Origin: Comamonas sp. KCTC 72670
GTDB lineage: Bacteria; Myxococcota; Myxococcia; Myxococcales; Myxococcaceae
Direction of reading: 5' to 3'
NCBI GenBank assembly: GCA_014656495.1
Contig: BNCN01000007.1
Span: 314,037 to 378,036, forward strand
DNA: 64,000 nucleotides
Shown piece after piece: positions 17,253-26,597 of this stretch. Each line of letters opens with the position of its first letter. The stretch's first letter is position 1. The notes beneath the pieces were generated by a model. The model was given only the letters and a program-made list of their open reading frames with translations. It did not search any database and had not been told where the DNA came from. The position numbers were made by a program, and so were the translations under genes.

Positions 17253-20200
17253 GGGCCACGGGAGCCCGCGGCGCCGTCACGTCGATGACGGCGGGCTCCA
17301 GCCGCGCCACCCGCCGCAGCTCCGCCTGCGCGTCAATGGCGGTGAAGATGGCTCGCGCGCGGGCCAGCAGCGCCGTCCTCCGGTGCGGCAGCGCCGCCGC
17401 CGCGTCGAGGTAGGCCACGCCCGTCTCCCAGCGATTGGGCGTGGCCTCCAACACCGCGAGCGCGCGGTCGAACAACGGCTCCGCGGCCTTCGCGCCCCGC
17501 TTGAGCGCCTTCGCCCGCGCCATCACCCGCATGGCCGGACCGCGAAGGTACGGGTAGAGCGTCCCCAGCGCCCGGGCCTTGAGCGCGCAGCGGCGGTAGA
17601 GGGCCCACAGCTGCTCCGGGGGCACGGAGACGGCGCCCTGCTCCAGGGCGAAGAGCGCGCCCTCCGCCGCGTCCACGAGCCCAATCTGGAGGAAGGGCAC
17701 CAGCACGTGGTAGCGCCACAGCGCCTCGTCCGCGCGCACCGCCATCAGCGCGGCCTCCTCCACCTGGTGCTCACGCACCGCCACGTTGACCAGGTGGTTC
17801 AGGCTGGCGCACTGGTTGGCCAGGTCCTGCACGTCGATGCTGATGCGCAGGCCTTGCTCCAGCTCCGCGCACAGCTCGCCCACGTCCCCGTCACCGCGCA
17901 GGTAGCGGCACATGGGCACCCAGGCGTGAGACCAGCCCTGGTGCATCAGCGCGTTGAGCTCCACGCCCACCCGGCCCATCTCCCGGTACGCGCGCTCCGC
18001 GTCCTCGAAGCGCGAGGCGAGGAACAGGCTGGTGGCCTGCATCATCAGCCCCGTCTGCACCTCCCACATGTCCCCCACCTGCCGCAGCAGCGCCACCGCC
18101 TGCTCGCCGTACTCGGTGGCCTGGGCCTGCGCGTTGGTGAAGATGGCGTGGGTGGCCAGGCGGCTCAGCGCCACGCCCTCGGCCGCCGTGTCCCGTGAGC
18201 GGCGGGCGTGCTCCAGCGCGCGCCGGCACCAGTGCCCCGAGCGCCACACCATGCCCGAGCCGAACAGCAGCGAGCCGTAGTAGCTGGTCGCCAGGCTGAG
18301 GCCGTACTCGCTGCGCGAGCGCTCCGCCATCGTCGTGGCCACCAGCGTGGCCCACGTGAGCTTCCCGATGTCGGCGAAGTAGTAGATCTTGATGAGCGAG
18401 ATGAGCGTCGACAGCTGCTTCAGGTACAGCGGCAGCCGCGCGCCCAGCGGCCGCACCAGCCAGGGGAACAGGCCGTAGAGCAGGTGCAGCCCCATGGCCA
18501 GGAGCGAGCGCACCACCAGCGCCGGCATGCTCCGGGGCATGTCGCGCCCCATCAGCTCCAGCGCCGTCTCCAGCTCCTGGATGGCGCGCTTGGACTCGCC
18601 CTTCTCCTGGTGGGCGCGGCCCAGGCCCAGGTGGATCTCCGCGCGGCGCGGCACCTGCTCCTCGTCCGCCAGACACTGCTCGAACATGAGGATGGCGCCC
18701 GCGTAGTTGCCCGCGTTGAGCAGGGTCTCCGCCAGCTCCTTCATCACGACGTGCGTCCGGCGAAGGACCTCCTCGGGGTCGAACGCCATCGTGCCGCCGA
18801 GAATCTCCATGGCGCGGTTGTAGTGGTGGACGGCGTCGTCGTTGGCGTACTGCTCGCGCGCGCTGCGCGCCGCCATCAGCGTGTACTCCAGGCCCTTCAC
18901 CTCGTCGTTCCCGGCGAGCGCGTGGTAGGCCAGGATGCCCGCGGACTTCACCGGGTTGTCGCCCGCGCGGGCCTCGATGAAGCGCGCCATGCGCCGGTGC
19001 AAGTCCTCGCGCGCCGACACGAGCAGCGTGGTGTACGCCACGTCCCGGATGACGATGTGCTTGAAGATGCACGTGAAGGGCTCCTCCATCTCCAGGAGGA
19101 TGAGCCCCAGCCGCGTCAGCGTGTCGATGGCCTCGCGGATGCGCTCGGGCGGCACCGAGCCGGGCGCCAGCGCGGCCACCGCCTCCAGCGTGAAGATGCG
19201 CCCCACCACGGAGGCCACCCGCACCACCAGCTTCTCCGTCTCCGTGAGCAGGTCGATGCGCGACAGCACCACGTCCTGGATGGAGTCCGGCAGCGCCAGG
19301 TCGTGCAGACCGCGCTTGAGCTCCAGGACTTCAGCGCCCGGCGCCACCGGCCCCAGGTAGCCCTTCTCCACCAGCCCCTGGACGATGGACTCGATGAAGA
19401 ACGGGTTGCCCTGCACCTTGGCCTGGAGCATCTCCTCCAGCGCCGGGGCCGGCGTCTCCATGCGCAGGTGCAGCCGCAGCAGCGCCCGCGTCTCGTCATC
19501 GTCCAGGCTGGACAGGTCCAACCGGTGCAACCCCGGCAGCCCCTTGAGGCGCTTGAGGTGCTCCCCGGGCCGCATCGTCACCAGCAGCGTCAGCCGCAGC
19601 GAGGCCAGGCGCGCGGCGACGTACTCGATGAGGTCCACGGAGATGTTGTCCGCCCAGTGCAGGTCCTCGAAGAACAGCAGGACCGGCGTCTGGCGGGACA
19701 GCTTCTCCAGCAGTTGGAAGATGACCTGGAAGACCCTCTGGTTCTTCTGCCGCGCGTCCAGGTCGCGCGTGAGCGGTGACTCCTCCACGGGCAGACCGAG
19801 GATGCCGGCCAGCACCGGCACCCACTCCGGCCCCGTGTCCTCCAGGCCCACGAAGCCCTGACGCAGCCGCGACAGCTGCGTGTCCACGTCATCGCCTTCG
19901 TGCAGGCCGAAGAGCTGGATGAGCACCTCCTTCCACGGGAAGAAGGGCGTGAACATCTCGTACGAGTAGCAGATGCCGTAGAGGCAGCGCGCGCCCCGCG
20001 CCTCCGCCAGCTCCACCACCTTCGCGCCGAGCCGCGACTTGCCGATGCCCGCCTCACCCGACACCACGCAGACGCGCCCCTGCCCGCTGAACGAGGCGTC
20101 CAGGGACTGGCGCAGCGTCTCCAGCTCGCGCTTGCGACCGACGATGTCGCCCTTCCCCTTGAGGAACAGGCTGCGGCGCACCTCCGAGGTGAGCCGGTAG

Positions 20201-21510
20201 ACGGGGACGGCGCGCGAGACGCCCTTGAGCCGCGCATCCTCGACGAACTCGGTGGCGAAGCCGCCCTGGTACAGCTTGCGCTCCGTCTGCGCGTCGATGT
20301 GGATGCCGCTGCCCTGCCCGTGCGTCATCAGACGGGCGGCCATGTTCACCACCTCGCCCAGCGCGGAGTAGCCCTTGCGCCAGGGCGAGCCCATCTCGCC
20401 GAAGTACGCCGGGCCGGTGGCGATGCCAATCTGCAGCGCCTCCACGAAGGGGAAGGACTCCCGCTCCCGCATGAGCTTGCACGCGAGCCGGCAGGCCAGC
20501 ACCTCCTTGCTCTGCAGCGCGGTGGGCGCGCCGAAGATGACGTAGAGGACGTTCCCCTTGTCGGTGAAGTCCGTCATCAGCAGCACGCCGCCGTGGTGCG
20601 CGCTCTCCCGCTGGACGTACTCGTAGAAGCTGTTCAGCTCGCGGGTGAAGTCCTCCGTGCGCGACGTGGCGCGGGCGCTGTCGAAGCGGAGGAAGAAGCA
20701 GGTGACGTCGCGGAAGTCGCCGCTGTACTCCTGGTGCGCCGTGGTGATTTTCGTGAAGAGCACCGGGTGCAGCAGCAGCGAGCACCGGGCCACCATCTCC
20801 TGGCCCGACGGCAGGACGAACGCCGGGGCCGGTGGCGCCATCAACGGCGCGGACGGCTCCAGGCGGAAGGCGCCTTCGCGGGCCACGCCCTGACGCGCGG
20901 GCTCCGGAAGCAAGGCCCAGGCCTCCGGGCTGAGCAGCACCTCGCCCACGGTGGCGCGCTTCTCCGCCGCCACCGCCTGCGTCAACGGCTGGCCGATGAG
21001 CGCCGGGTGCATCCACAGCCCCGTGGCGCCCAGCACCACGCGGTGGGCTTCACCAAACCCGATGCCGATGCGCGACGACACGGTGAAGCGCTGCCCCAGC
21101 AGCTCCAGCCGGGCGAAGCGTGACAGCCGGGCCTGGACGTCCAGCGCGCAGCGCGCCGCGCGCTGCACCGCGCCCGTGGGGCCCGCGCCGGGCTCCTCCT
21201 CGAAGCACGCGAGGATGGAGTCCCCGGCGAACTGGTAGATGTCGCCGCCGTGGTCCTTCACGACGTCGATCATCTCCGTGTAGTAGCTCGTGAGCAGCCG
21301 CTGGAGCGCGTCGATGCCCCGGGGACCCGCGCCGCTCAGGCTGACGACGATGGGCGTGAAACCCGCGATGTCCAGCAGCAGGATGGCGCCCCGGACGGGC
21401 TCCACGAGCGGCAGCGCGTGCGCCTCCGTGCGCTCCAGACGCCGGAGCACGGCGCCGGGGATGTAGGGCGCCAGCGTCGCGAGGATGGGGTCGAGGTCCA
21501 CCGGTGACAT
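17245..21510 (-). CDS. Soluble-adenylyl-cyclase-like protein: two cyclase-type domains, NTPase, TPR
   Basis: 1421 residues with the layout of mammalian sAC. Cyclase-like domain 1 (35-185) has LLLDIAGFTP (Asp47) and GGDIYQFAGDSIL (Asp97), so both metal Asp positions are present; the usual Lys before FxGD is Gln93. Cyclase-like domain 2 (about 265-420) has TDFTDKGNVLYVIFGAP and lacks a clear metal pair, as in the pseudo-active second half of sAC. A P-loop STAND-type NTPase starts with the linker GRKRELETLRQS and Walker A VVSGEAGIGKSR near 487, with LLFFEDLHWAD as Walker B. About 600 residues of helical TPR-like repeats complete it. It follows the small membrane protein gene by 7 bases. It likely makes cAMP, or is a large ligand-gated regulator; activity is not proven by sequence. 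Confidence 0.85.
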   Translation of the reverse strand: MSPVDLDPILATLAPYIPGAVLRRLERTEAHALPLVEPVRGAILLLDIAGFTPIVVSLSGAGPRGIDALQRLLTSYYTEMIDVVKDHGGDIYQFAGDSILACFEEEPGAGPTGAVQRAARCALDVQARLSRFARLELLGQRFTVSSRIGIGFGEAHRVVLGATGLWMHPALIGQPLTQAVAAEKRATVGEVLLSPEAWALLPEPARQGVAREGAFRLEPSAPLMAPPAPAFVLPSGQEMVARCSLLLHPVLFTKITTAHQEYSGDFRDVTCFFLRFDSARATSRTEDFTRELNSFYEYVQRESAHHGGVLLMTDFTDKGNVLYVIFGAPTALQSKEVLACRLACKLMRERESFPFVEALQIGIATGPAYFGEMGSPWRKGYSALGEVVNMAARLMTHGQGSGIHIDAQTERKLYQGGFATEFVEDARLKGVSRAVPVYRLTSEVRRSLFLKGKGDIVGRKRELETLRQSLDASFSGQGRVCVVSGEAGIGKSRLGAKVVELAEARGARCLYGICYSYEMFTPFFPWKEVLIQLFGLHEGDDVDTQLSRLRQGFVGLEDTGPEWVPVLAGILGLPVEESPLTRDLDARQKNQRVFQVIFQLLEKLSRQTPVLLFFEDLHWADNISVDLIEYVAARLASLRLTLLVTMRPGEHLKRLKGLPGLHRLDLSSLDDDETRALLRLHLRMETPAPALEEMLQAKVQGNPFFIESIVQGLVEKGYLGPVAPGAEVLELKRGLHDLALPDSIQDVVLSRIDLLTETEKLVVRVASVVGRIFTLEAVAALAPGSVPPERIREAIDTLTRLGLILLEMEEPFTCIFKHIVIRDVAYTTLLVSAREDLHRRMARFIEARAGDNPVKSAGILAYHALAGNDEVKGLEYTLMAARSAREQYANDDAVHHYNRAMEILGGTMAFDPEEVLRRTHVVMKELAETLLNAGNYAGAILMFEQCLADEEQVPRRAEIHLGLGRAHQEKGESKRAIQELETALELMGRDMPRSMPALVVRSLLAMGLHLLYGLFPWLVRPLGARLPLYLKQLSTLISLIKIYYFADIGKLTWATLVATTMAERSRSEYGLSLATSYYGSLLFGSGMVWRSGHWCRRALEHARRSRDTAAEGVALSRLATHAIFTNAQAQATEYGEQAVALLRQVGDMWEVQTGLMMQATSLFLASRFEDAERAYREMGRVGVELNALMHQGWSHAWVPMCRYLRGDGDVGELCAELEQGLRISIDVQDLANQCASLNHLVNVAVREHQVEEAALMAVRADEALWRYHVLVPFLQIGLVDAAEGALFALEQGAVSVPPEQLWALYRRCALKARALGTLYPYLRGPAMRVMARAKALKRGAKAAEPLFDRALAVLEATPNRWETGVAYLDAAAALPHRRTALLARARAIFTAIDAQAELRRVARLEPAVIDVTAPRAPVALT

Positions 21511-21517
21511 CGTGCGC

Positions 21518-21913
21518 TCAGGCGAGGGCGTTGAAGCGAATCCACATGGCGAGCACGCCTACCACCGCATAGAAGCCGATCTCCACCGTCTCGGATACGG
21601 GCTGCGCCTTCTTCAGGGCGCCCCAGACGTGGACGACCACCATCCCCGCGCTCACCCAGCCGATGAGGTCGAAGATGGCGGGCCCCGGCCGGGACACGAA
21701 GCGCGCCGCCGTCAGGATGATGGCCAGGGCCACGGCCCCCAGGCAGCGGCCGAAGTACACCGTGAGGTGATGGTTACCCTCCGGCAGCCGCCACCCGAAC
21801 CAGCGCGCCCACGTCAGGGGCATCAGCAGCAGGGGGAGCGCGAAGACGACCAGGAAGAGCGTCCCGGCGATGAGGAGGAACCAGCTGGCGAGCGGCGTTT
21901 CGGCACTGATCAT
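21518..21913 (-). CDS. Four-helix membrane protein upstream of the cyclase-like gene
   Basis: 131 residues with four hydrophobic segments: SWFLLIAGTLFLVVFALPLL, CLGAVALAIILTAARF, IFDLIGWVSAGMVVVHVWGA and IGFYAVVGVLAMWIRF. There is no enzyme motif. No family recognised; it looks like the small DoxX/DUF-type membrane proteins. Its stop is 7 bases before the start of the 1421-residue sAC-like gene on the same strand, so they are likely co-transcribed and it could anchor or inform that protein. That link is inference. Confidence 0.75.
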   Translation of the reverse strand: MISAETPLASWFLLIAGTLFLVVFALPLLLMPLTWARWFGWRLPEGNHHLTVYFGRCLGAVALAIILTAARFVSRPGPAIFDLIGWVSAGMVVVHVWGALKKAQPVSETVEIGFYAVVGVLAMWIRFNALA

Positions 21914-22001
21914 GATGGTGCACGCGAGACGTCACGGCCCACCCTGCCTGGGTGGCCCGGGCCCGTTCCCCCAAGTGCCCCATCCTAGACGTTCGCCCGG
22001 G

Positions 22002-22553
22002 CTACTGCGCGGCCAGACGCAACGGGTCCCGCACCGCGGCGCGGAGGAACTCGGCCACCCGCTCCAGGGAGTCCGTCCGCTCCAGCTCCGCCGGGAAGCG
22101 GCGGAAGGACTCCGGGGGCCCGTAGAGGATGGTCGGCTTGCCGTAGCGCAGGGCCAGCGCGGCCTCCGCCACGGTGCCCGCGCCCCCGGGCAAGGACACC
22201 AGCGCGTGCGGCGTGAGCACGTTGATGTGATTGCGGCTGAGCGGATCCGTCCCCTGCTCGCCGCTGAGCGGCAGGTGCGTGTAGATGGGCAGCTCCACGT
22301 TGGGATTGGGATAGCCCGAGCGCGGCTTGTATTCCCGGCCCGTCACCGTGCCCGGGACGATGCCAATGGAGATGCCATGCCGGTACTCCACCTGGACAAA
22401 GGCATCCGCCGCCGTGCGCATCACCCCGCTGCCCGCGCCCGTGAGCAGGTCGAACCCCGCTTCGGCAATCCAGCGCACGAGCGGGATGACGCGCTCCGCG
22501 TGGTCCTCCTTGCCAGAACCGAAGACACCGATGATCCGCCGTTGCTTGCGCAT
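22002..22553 (-). CDS. LOG-family / TIGR00725-like nucleotide-binding protein
   Basis: 183 residues, Rossmann-like. It has the LOG-family motif SLPGGAGTVAEAA (the usual form is PGGxGTxxE), preceded by an N-terminal RIIGVFGSG and LLTGAGSGVMRTAADAF. LOG proteins hydrolyse nucleoside monophosphates of cytokinin type or bind nucleotides; subgroup TIGR00725 has no firm role. ATG 22553 is preceded by AAGGAG at good spacing; longer frames upstream lack it. It stands alone, divergent from the small zinc-knuckle gene at 22764. Confidence 0.85.
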   Translation of the reverse strand: MRKQRRIIGVFGSGKEDHAERVIPLVRWIAEAGFDLLTGAGSGVMRTAADAFVQVEYRHGISIGIVPGTVTGREYKPRSGYPNPNVELPIYTHLPLSGEQGTDPLSRNHINVLTPHALVSLPGGAGTVAEAALALRYGKPTILYGPPESFRRFPAELERTDSLERVAEFLRAAVRDPLRLAAQ

Positions 22554-22763
22554 GGGCGTCGCTCCTTCCCCCAAGTCAGACGGGCCCGGCCGCCAGCTTG
22601 TTCCAATCCCGCGCGCCCGTCTTCTCACGACGGTTCATTGCCCCACATTCCCGGCAAAAGACGTTCACGGATGGAAGCCTTTGCCCGAGGAGCGTGAGTG
22701 ACTGGACGCTTCGCCTGTCAGACCCCCGCTCTACCTTCACGGGCATGCGACTGGAGGTCGTCC

Positions 22764-23072
22764 ATGTTCGACAGCTGTGGAGGATGTGAGCGCCGCGGGA
22801 GCGCCGGAGAGGTCTTCGACTGGTGCGCCAACTGCGAGCTGTCCCTGTGCCCCCGCTGCATGGAGCGCGGCTGCTGCGACCACGAGCCGGCCCGGTCCGG
22901 ACGCGCCGCCCCCCGGTGCCTGCCGGAGCCGCCCGAGGACGACGAGGCCGAGCCCCTGCCGGAGCACTTCGGTGGCCGGTGCTGCACCCAGGCCCGCGCG
23001 GTCGCCTGCTCGTGTGCTTTCCACTGGGTCTGCGACCACCACGGCGATCAGCACATCGGCACGCACGACTGA
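22764..23072 (+). CDS. Cysteine/histidine-rich zinc-knuckle protein
   Basis: 102 residues. Cysteines are arranged as C-x2-C (DSCGGCERR), C-x2-C (DWCANCE) and C-x2-C...C-C (LCPRCMERGCCDHE). A second group is RCCTQ, ACSC and VCDHHGDQHIGTHD with several His. This suggests two or more zinc sites, RING/B-box-like in spacing. The ATG at 22764 follows CTGGAGG; the frame is open further back (22698) without a ribosome site. No family recognised. It has no partner gene: the neighbour is divergent and the next gene starts ~210 bases on. Confidence 0.65.
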   Translation: MFDSCGGCERRGSAGEVFDWCANCELSLCPRCMERGCCDHEPARSGRAAPRCLPEPPEDDEAEPLPEHFGGRCCTQARAVACSCAFHWVCDHHGDQHIGTHD

Positions 23073-23228
23073 AGTATCGAGGCGGTGACACACCGGCATC
23101 CGCTGGGAGCGGAACGCCGAGGGGCCACGCTCGACGCATCGGGACATGCCGGGGATGACGCAGGCTGAAACGTCCTTTTCGAGGCGGCCACATTTGCCTC
23201 GGTTCCTGAGAGGATGTGAGGATGCGTG

Positions 23229-23251
23229 TGAGACAGCTTTTTTCTGTCTCA
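23229..23251 (+). promoter_or_regulatory. 8-bp inverted repeat with T-rich loop, upstream of the TPR gene
   Basis: TGAGACAG (23229-23236) and CTGTCTCA (23244-23251) are perfect inverted repeats around CTTTTTT. The element lies 32 bases before the GTG start at 23284 in an unusually A/T-rich strip. It could be an operator for a dimeric regulator or a leader hairpin. If translation began at 23146 it would be coding, which its composition argues against. Confidence 0.45.
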
Positions 23252-23283
23252 TCCCGGCCTTCCGCCCCCCCGAGGAGCCACCC

Positions 23284-25125
23284 GTGAATCCCCATGTCGC
23301 GCGTCCCCGCGGCGAGCTGGCAGTCACCGTGGAGACGGCGCGCCCCGTCACCCTGCCCTCGAACGCCATCGAAGTGGACGCGGGGGTGGCGTTGCCCGTC
23401 GCCTTCGGAGGCCTGAGGAAGGTGCTCCGCGCGTGTGAAGCGGCCGCGCCCGACGCGGTGCGAGCCCTGTCGCTCGCGAACCCCTCCGAGTGGAACCGGC
23501 TCTTCCCGGGCGCCATCGACGGCGTGCCGGACCTGAGCGACCTGGCGCTGACGCCCTCCGAGCGGCGGCTCCACCGCGAATCCGAGCAGATGTTCTGGGT
23601 CCTCAACGTGGCCGCGAAGGCCATCGTGGAGACGCTGCGCGCCAGTGGCCGCCCCCTGGTCCTCCACGGCGCGGGCGAGTGCGACCTGGTGAGCCTGCGC
23701 GCGGTGATGCGCGCCGCCGAGTGGTGCCGGCTGGAAGGCCTGGAGGGCACCCTGCTGATGACGGGGTGGAACGTGCGCCGGCCCCACGGCGCGGAGTCCT
23801 TCGAGGCCCGGCGGCTGGCCTACCTGGACTCGCTCTGCGACCGGCTGCGCGCGCCTCGGGCGCCCACGCCGGGGCCGGTGTCCCGCCGGGCGTTGGAGGC
23901 CCCCGTGGACCTGGAGGGGCGGTATCTCCAGCTCACGGTGGACGCGGCGCAGGCGCCCGAGACGCGCGTGGCCGCCGCCATCCTCGCCATCCGGAGCTGC
24001 TTCTTCACCACGAACTACGAAGGCGCCATGCTCGCCGCCGAGCGGGGCCTGGCGGCGCTGACGGAGGGTGAGGCCGCCACGCTGCCCTCTCGCGTCCTCC
24101 AAGCCTGGGACCGCTTGGACACGGGCTTCACCACGCCGGCCATCGAGATTGACCGGGCCAGCCTGGGCGACGCCGAGGAGCTGCGGGCCCTGTTCGCGCG
24201 CAGCATGGGCGTGGTCCACGTCTACACCGGCGCGCATGACGCGGCGATGGAGGCGTTCGGGCAGGGGCTGACGTGCCGGATTCCCCCCGAAATGGTGGCG
24301 CGGCTCCACATGTTCCGCGCGCTCACGTTGACCAAGCGCTTCGGGCAGCTGCCCAACGCGCGGGAGGAGGTCGCCGCGGGGCTCGCCGCCCTGGAGCGCA
24401 GCACCGCCCCGGACCGCGCGCTGCAAGAGGGCTGGCTCCGCAACGTCTGCGCCCTCACCTGGTTCCAGGAGCGCAAGCTGGACAAGGCGCTGGTGGAGGA
24501 GAAGCTCGCCATGCGCTGCGTGGGGGACTTGCACGACGCCAGCGCCACGCACCTGAAGATCAACCTCATCTCCAACGCCAGCTACCTCCAGGAGACGGCG
24601 CGGCAGTTCGGCGACGCCATCTCCACGTGGCGGCGCTTCGAGAAGATCAGCGAGAGCTGGGGGGTGAACTTCGCCAAGCACCACCGCTACCGGCTGGCGG
24701 GCCTGGAGCTGGGCGCGGGTGAGCGCGACGCCGCCGTGGCCCACTTCACCGAGGCCTTCGCCAACGCCGACGCGCTGGGCGACTCCTTCCACCGGCAGGT
24801 CATCGCCGCGGAGCTGGGGCGGCTGTTCCTGGATGAGAAGCAGCACGCGACGGCCGTGGACTGGTTCGCCCGCGCCGAGGAGCACGCCCGCGCCATTGGA
24901 GATCCGCTGAAGACGGCGGAGAGTCTGGCGGGACAGGCGCTCGCGGGCGGGCGCGCGGAGTGGTCCAAGGCCCTGCGCTACGCCGAGGCCAGCACCACCT
25001 GGCCGAAGCAGACGCAGGCCCTGACGGAGGCGCTGGCGCGCGGGGACGCGCAGGCCATCCACGACGCGCTCCCCCGCGCCCGGACGAAGCTCAACCGCCC
25101 GTTCGACCCGGTGAACCTGTACTGA
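23284..25125 (+). CDS. Large TPR-type helical protein, function unknown
   Basis: 613 residues from GTG 23284 (preceded by GAGGAG). ATG 23146 is in frame, but the extra N-terminus is not protein-like and contains an A/T-rich inverted repeat. Residues ~1-230 are a unique domain (LPSNAIEVDAGVALPVAFGG; AAEWCRLEGLEGTLLMTGWN). From ~250 on, pairs of helices resemble degenerate TPRs (HDAAMEAFGQGLT, REEVAAGLAALERS, YLQETARQFGDAISTWRRF, RDAAVAHFTEAFANADALGD). There is no signal peptide or catalytic motif. The TPR half looks like the C-terminal parts of signalling NTPases such as the sAC-like protein at 17245. It converges on the flavoenzyme gene with a 35-base overlap. Confidence 0.75.
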   Translation: MNPHVARPRGELAVTVETARPVTLPSNAIEVDAGVALPVAFGGLRKVLRACEAAAPDAVRALSLANPSEWNRLFPGAIDGVPDLSDLALTPSERRLHRESEQMFWVLNVAAKAIVETLRASGRPLVLHGAGECDLVSLRAVMRAAEWCRLEGLEGTLLMTGWNVRRPHGAESFEARRLAYLDSLCDRLRAPRAPTPGPVSRRALEAPVDLEGRYLQLTVDAAQAPETRVAAAILAIRSCFFTTNYEGAMLAAERGLAALTEGEAATLPSRVLQAWDRLDTGFTTPAIEIDRASLGDAEELRALFARSMGVVHVYTGAHDAAMEAFGQGLTCRIPPEMVARLHMFRALTLTKRFGQLPNAREEVAAGLAALERSTAPDRALQEGWLRNVCALTWFQERKLDKALVEEKLAMRCVGDLHDASATHLKINLISNASYLQETARQFGDAISTWRRFEKISESWGVNFAKHHRYRLAGLELGAGERDAAVAHFTEAFANADALGDSFHRQVIAAELGRLFLDEKQHATAVDWFARAEEHARAIGDPLKTAESLAGQALAGGRAEWSKALRYAEASTTWPKQTQALTEALARGDAQAIHDALPRARTKLNRPFDPVNLY

Positions 25126-26203
25126 CGCGCGAGGGCGTGAAGGGCTCGGCGGCGGCGCAGTGGCCCTGCGCCGCGAGCTCCGCGAGCAGCGCCCCCGAGT
25201 GCGCCCCCGTGAGGATGCCCTGGCCTCCGAGGCCGGTGGCGAGCAACACGCGCTCCATGCCCGGGTGACGGCCGATGTAGGGCCGACCATCCGGTGTCGC
25301 CGAGCGCAGGCCGGCCCACGCGCGAACGAAGCGGGACTCCCGCAGGCGCGGCGCCAGCTTCGCCACGGTGGCGCTGAGGTGGAGCAGGCCCGCGGGCGTC
25401 ACCTGCTCCACGAAGCCCGCGTCCTCCTCGGTGGCCCCCACGACGATTTCGCCGTCCCGCCACGGCGCGAGGTACGTGGGCCCGGAGACGACGCGCGTCA
25501 GGTGCAACCCGGGCTGGTGCACCACCAGCATCTGCCCGCGCACGGGCTTCAGCGGCAGCGCGGGCAGGCCGTCCACCTGGGTCGACCAGGGCCCGGCGCA
25601 CACCAGCAGTTGATCCGCACGGAGCGTCTCGCCTTCCGTGTGGACCTCGACGCCCGTGGAAGTCTGGGTGACGGCACGCGCGGCCACGCCCAACCGGGTC
25701 CGCACCCCCGCGTCCGTGGCGGCCTTCAGGAGCGCGTCCACGTAGCCATCCGTGTCCACGAGGTGGCCCTGCGCCGTCTCGAAGGCGCCGAAGAGCGGCG
25801 TGCCCTCCAGCGCGGGCTCGAGGGACACGAGGCTCGCGGCGTCCCGCCACGTGCCGAGCCCCTCCGCGTCACCCGCGGCCTTCGCCGCCAGCGCGTCGCG
25901 TGCCCTGGCGTCCGGGACGATGCGGAGGATGCCGTTTCCACGCCGCAGCTTCGCGCCGCCGGGCAGCACGGCCAGGTCCTCGGTCAGCGTGGCGCGGCCT
26001 GCCCGGGCGAACGCGAGCATCACCGGGTCGTCGAACAGCCGGACGGAGGGAATGGCCACCCCCGCGGCGGCGCGCGAGCCCCGGCCTCCCGGCGACACGG
26101 CGTCCAGCACGGTGACGGATGCACCCCAAACGGAAAGCCGGCGCGCGGCCGAAAGGCCCACGACGCCGGCTCCCAGAATCACGATGTCGGTGCCCGCGCG
26201 CAT
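25091..26203 (-). CDS. FAD-dependent glycine/D-amino-acid oxidase-like enzyme (ThiO-like)
   Basis: 370 residues of the DAO fold. The N-terminal dinucleotide motif is VILGAGVVGLSAARRL (GxGxxG). After it come the Ser/Arg-rich RGSRAAAGVAIPS where ThiO places its FAD loop, VCAGPWSTQV, PLKPVRGQMLVV, and the C-terminal RAWAGLRSATPDGRPYIG and LATGLGGQGILTGAHSG typical of glycine oxidase. The reaction would be oxidative deamination of an amino acid or N-methyl amino acid. ATG 26203 begins one base before the upstream gene's stop codon ends its frame, so it is in one unit with the GNAT-like and Gly-rich genes. It could be thiamine-related, but no other thi gene is present here. Confidence 0.9.
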   Translation of the reverse strand: MRAGTDIVILGAGVVGLSAARRLSVWGASVTVLDAVSPGGRGSRAAAGVAIPSVRLFDDPVMLAFARAGRATLTEDLAVLPGGAKLRRGNGILRIVPDARARDALAAKAAGDAEGLGTWRDAASLVSLEPALEGTPLFGAFETAQGHLVDTDGYVDALLKAATDAGVRTRLGVAARAVTQTSTGVEVHTEGETLRADQLLVCAGPWSTQVDGLPALPLKPVRGQMLVVHQPGLHLTRVVSGPTYLAPWRDGEIVVGATEEDAGFVEQVTPAGLLHLSATVAKLAPRLRESRFVRAWAGLRSATPDGRPYIGRHPGMERVLLATGLGGQGILTGAHSGALLAELAAQGHCAAAEPFTPSRVSTGSPGRTGG

Positions 26204-26204
26204 C

Positions 26205-26585
26205 TCAGGCGAGGCGCAACGCGATGACGTGGAAACCGCCATCCACGTAGATGAAGCCGTGCTTCTCCGCGCGCTTCACCACCGCATCCAGTTGGGTGGT
26301 GCCGAGGAGAATCTTGAACCCCAGCCGCGTGGCCTCCTTGCAGATGGCGGCCACGACGAGGTCCACCGCTTCGTTGCGCTCTTCCTTCGACAGCCCGGGC
26401 GCCGCGACGAGATTCTCGATCAGCGCCAGCGAGCTGTCGGTCCGGTACAGGAACCCCGCCGCCTTGCCGGGAACCACGAATCCCGTCTGGGGCAGGCCAT
26501 CCGGGGTGACGATTTCGTCCCAGGACTGCAGCCAAGCCTTGATGTGCTCGAAGTGCAGCTCTGGGACGTAGGGTTCGAGTGTCAT
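26205..26585 (-). CDS. Small GNAT-like protein
   Basis: 126 residues. The core SSLALIENLVAAPGLSKEE followed by a helix with VVAAICKEATRLGFKILLG, then VKRAEKHGFIYV, is the beta4-alpha3-beta5-alpha4 arrangement of a GNAT acyltransferase. The acetyl-CoA loop (R/Q-x-x-G-x-G/A) is not evident, and the protein is short for a full GNAT, so it may be degenerate or a phage-type minimal version. It starts 13 bases after the Gly-rich protein's stop and is followed immediately by the flavoenzyme gene. Function unknown. Confidence 0.6.
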   Translation of the reverse strand: MTLEPYVPELHFEHIKAWLQSWDEIVTPDGLPQTGFVVPGKAAGFLYRTDSSLALIENLVAAPGLSKEERNEAVDLVVAAICKEATRLGFKILLGTTQLDAVVKRAEKHGFIYVDGGFHVIALRLA

Positions 26586-26597
26586 CCGCCCAGGATA

